The notes under the pieces are model-generated. The model did no database searches and had not been told where the DNA came from. It worked only from the letters and a program-made list of their open reading frames with translations. Shown in pieces: positions 63,021-64,000 of a stretch of 64,000 nt of DNA (the stretch's first letter is position 1; every line of letters begins with the position of its first letter). The stretch is from Flammula alnicola (Eukaryota > Basidiomycota > Agaricomycetes > Agaricales > Strophariaceae), in assembly GCA_015499995.1 (NCBI GenBank), contig JADNRV010000003.1, positions 558,001 through 622,000 on the forward strand, given 5' to 3'. The translations under genes were made by a program, and so were the position numbers.

Positions 63021-64000
63021 ATGGCTTCCCATTTCTCTATATTACCCTTAGGTGAGTTCTTTTTAAAATTCTCATAAAACGTACTAAAAATGAGGAATAT
63101 CAGATATCATTCAATTTTTATCATTGTCACTTGTCAGCGAATCGTCGCTAACATCCGAGAAGGAACCTCTACGCGTCCTTCGTCTACCGCATCCTCGAAC
63201 AGGTGAGGAATCTTTAAATAATAATGCGCGACGTTTCCTTATGCCAGCTTCCAGGTCTCCCATCCTTATTTTTGCCCGTGGAATGGTTGCCATCAATGCC
63301 AGAAAATCCGGCGTCTTTGCTGGAAATCCAGGCAGTATCCCCCACTGAAGAGCGTTCATGGATAATGGGTGAAGAGGTTGTGGCAGGTATGTCATTATTA
63401 TTGCGGGTATATGATTGAATTGACCTTAGTATGGGACGTAGATGGAAAGCTATTATCAATGACCCCGATCGACCCCGCATTCCTCCTGCTCCCCATTATG
63501 CAGGCTACGCAGCCGGTGTGTAATTGAAGCATGGTATTTTATGACTCTCATCTTTCTCTCTTAAGGTTGACGGCTCCACGCCTCCATTCCGAACCGCTGA
63601 TGATCTCTTTGACGAGGCTGCAAGAAGGCTAGGAGCGACTAACGATTCGGAAGCGGCCTTATCACTGCATATCCAAGATCTCCTCAATTTTTGCTCTCTG
63701 GCGTGTACCCGCAAATCTTTGGCGCGTCTTTGCGATGTGAAAGGTCGGTTTAAGTATGGCTCATCGTCATAATGCTATGCTGAATCTTGATAGAAATTTC
63801 ATCTGAAATTGTCGTCTACCGGTATTCACCTACTAAATTCATGGAATATATGCGCAGCAAAGTTGCGCATCTCTCGAAATCTGCCGCTCTTGATGGATCA
63901 CGTACGCTGATTCGAAGCCTCGCTAAAGATGGCCTCATGGAAGATGGCCAGGAAGCTCTCTGGACTCGTGAGTTTCCTTCACATATGTTGGTACAAGCCA
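63021..64000 (+). CDS. RNASEH2B: Ribonuclease H2 subunit B (5' part)
   Basis: The exon from ATG 63021 (MASHFSILPL) joins DIIQFLSLSLVSESSLTSEK, then PLRVLRLPHPRTG, LPGLPSLFLPVEWLP, SWIMGEEVVA, DGKLLSMTPIDPAFLLLPIM and PPFRTADDLFDEAARRLG. The match that decides is DGKLLSMTPIDPAFLLL: human RNASEH2B reads GGLLHFATPVDPLFLLL at the same place after its beta-barrel dimer domain. The subunit pairs with RNASEH2C (Rnh203) to support the catalytic subunit that removes ribonucleotides from DNA. The gene runs past the window end; its C-terminal half and the usual PCNA box are not visible. Introns are 50-60 nt. Confidence 0.82.

Overview
The window is nuclear DNA from a filamentous basidiomycete, most likely an Agaricomycete. 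Nearly every gene is cut by many short GT-AG introns of about 50-70 nt. The proteins belong to basidiomycete-typical families: an ERT1-type Zn2Cys6/PAS regulator, a mushroom-type F-box/LRR protein and an allantoicase fused to ureidoglycolate lyase. Spacers are short and genes often sit head to head. I saw no rRNA, tRNA, CRISPR, intact transposon or prophage.

Layout. 0-8.5 kb: an unknown W-rich-tailed protein (2106-3841), a gene-poor AT-rich stretch, an unknown coiled-coil protein (6307-7195, minus) and a small proteasome assembly chaperone of the PSMG4 type (7934-8494). 9-25 kb: YAK1 kinase, a HAD phosphatase, TFIIH subunit TFB1, Golgi CASP/COY1, mitochondrial ribosomal protein uS9m and the histone H2B ubiquitin ligase BRE1. 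25-31 kb: the allantoicase/ureidoglycolate lyase fusion, an F-box protein and the mitochondrial release-factor methylase MTQ1. 31-39.6 kb: ERT1, a PRA1/YIP3 Rab acceptor, a tiny CDC26-like protein, PEX5 and a SWI5/ACE2-like zinc-finger protein. 39.7-54 kb: a hormone-sensitive-lipase-like hydrolase, MRI1, an asparaginase/isoaspartyl peptidase, TFB4 and the remodeller CHD1. 54-64 kb: an unknown membrane protein, an epoxide hydrolase, SLU7, DNA ligase I and the 5' part of RNASEH2B, which runs off the window.

Functional themes. Transcription and chromatin are well represented (TFB1, TFB4, BRE1, CHD1, ERT1, zinc finger, YAK1). ERT1 and PEX5 both serve growth on non-sugar carbon. LIG1 and RNASEH2B act in the same DNA repair and replication steps and lie in tandem. 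Eight genes form divergent pairs with gaps of 127-373 bp (seven pairs in all).

A striking property is a series of single-base losses that break conserved reading frames in at least nine genes, all downstream of about 25.7 kb and densest between 43.5 and 52 kb. Almost all can be repaired by adding one base in a short homopolymer. I read these as sequence or assembly errors rather than true pseudogenes, but they affect every gene model in that part of the window.
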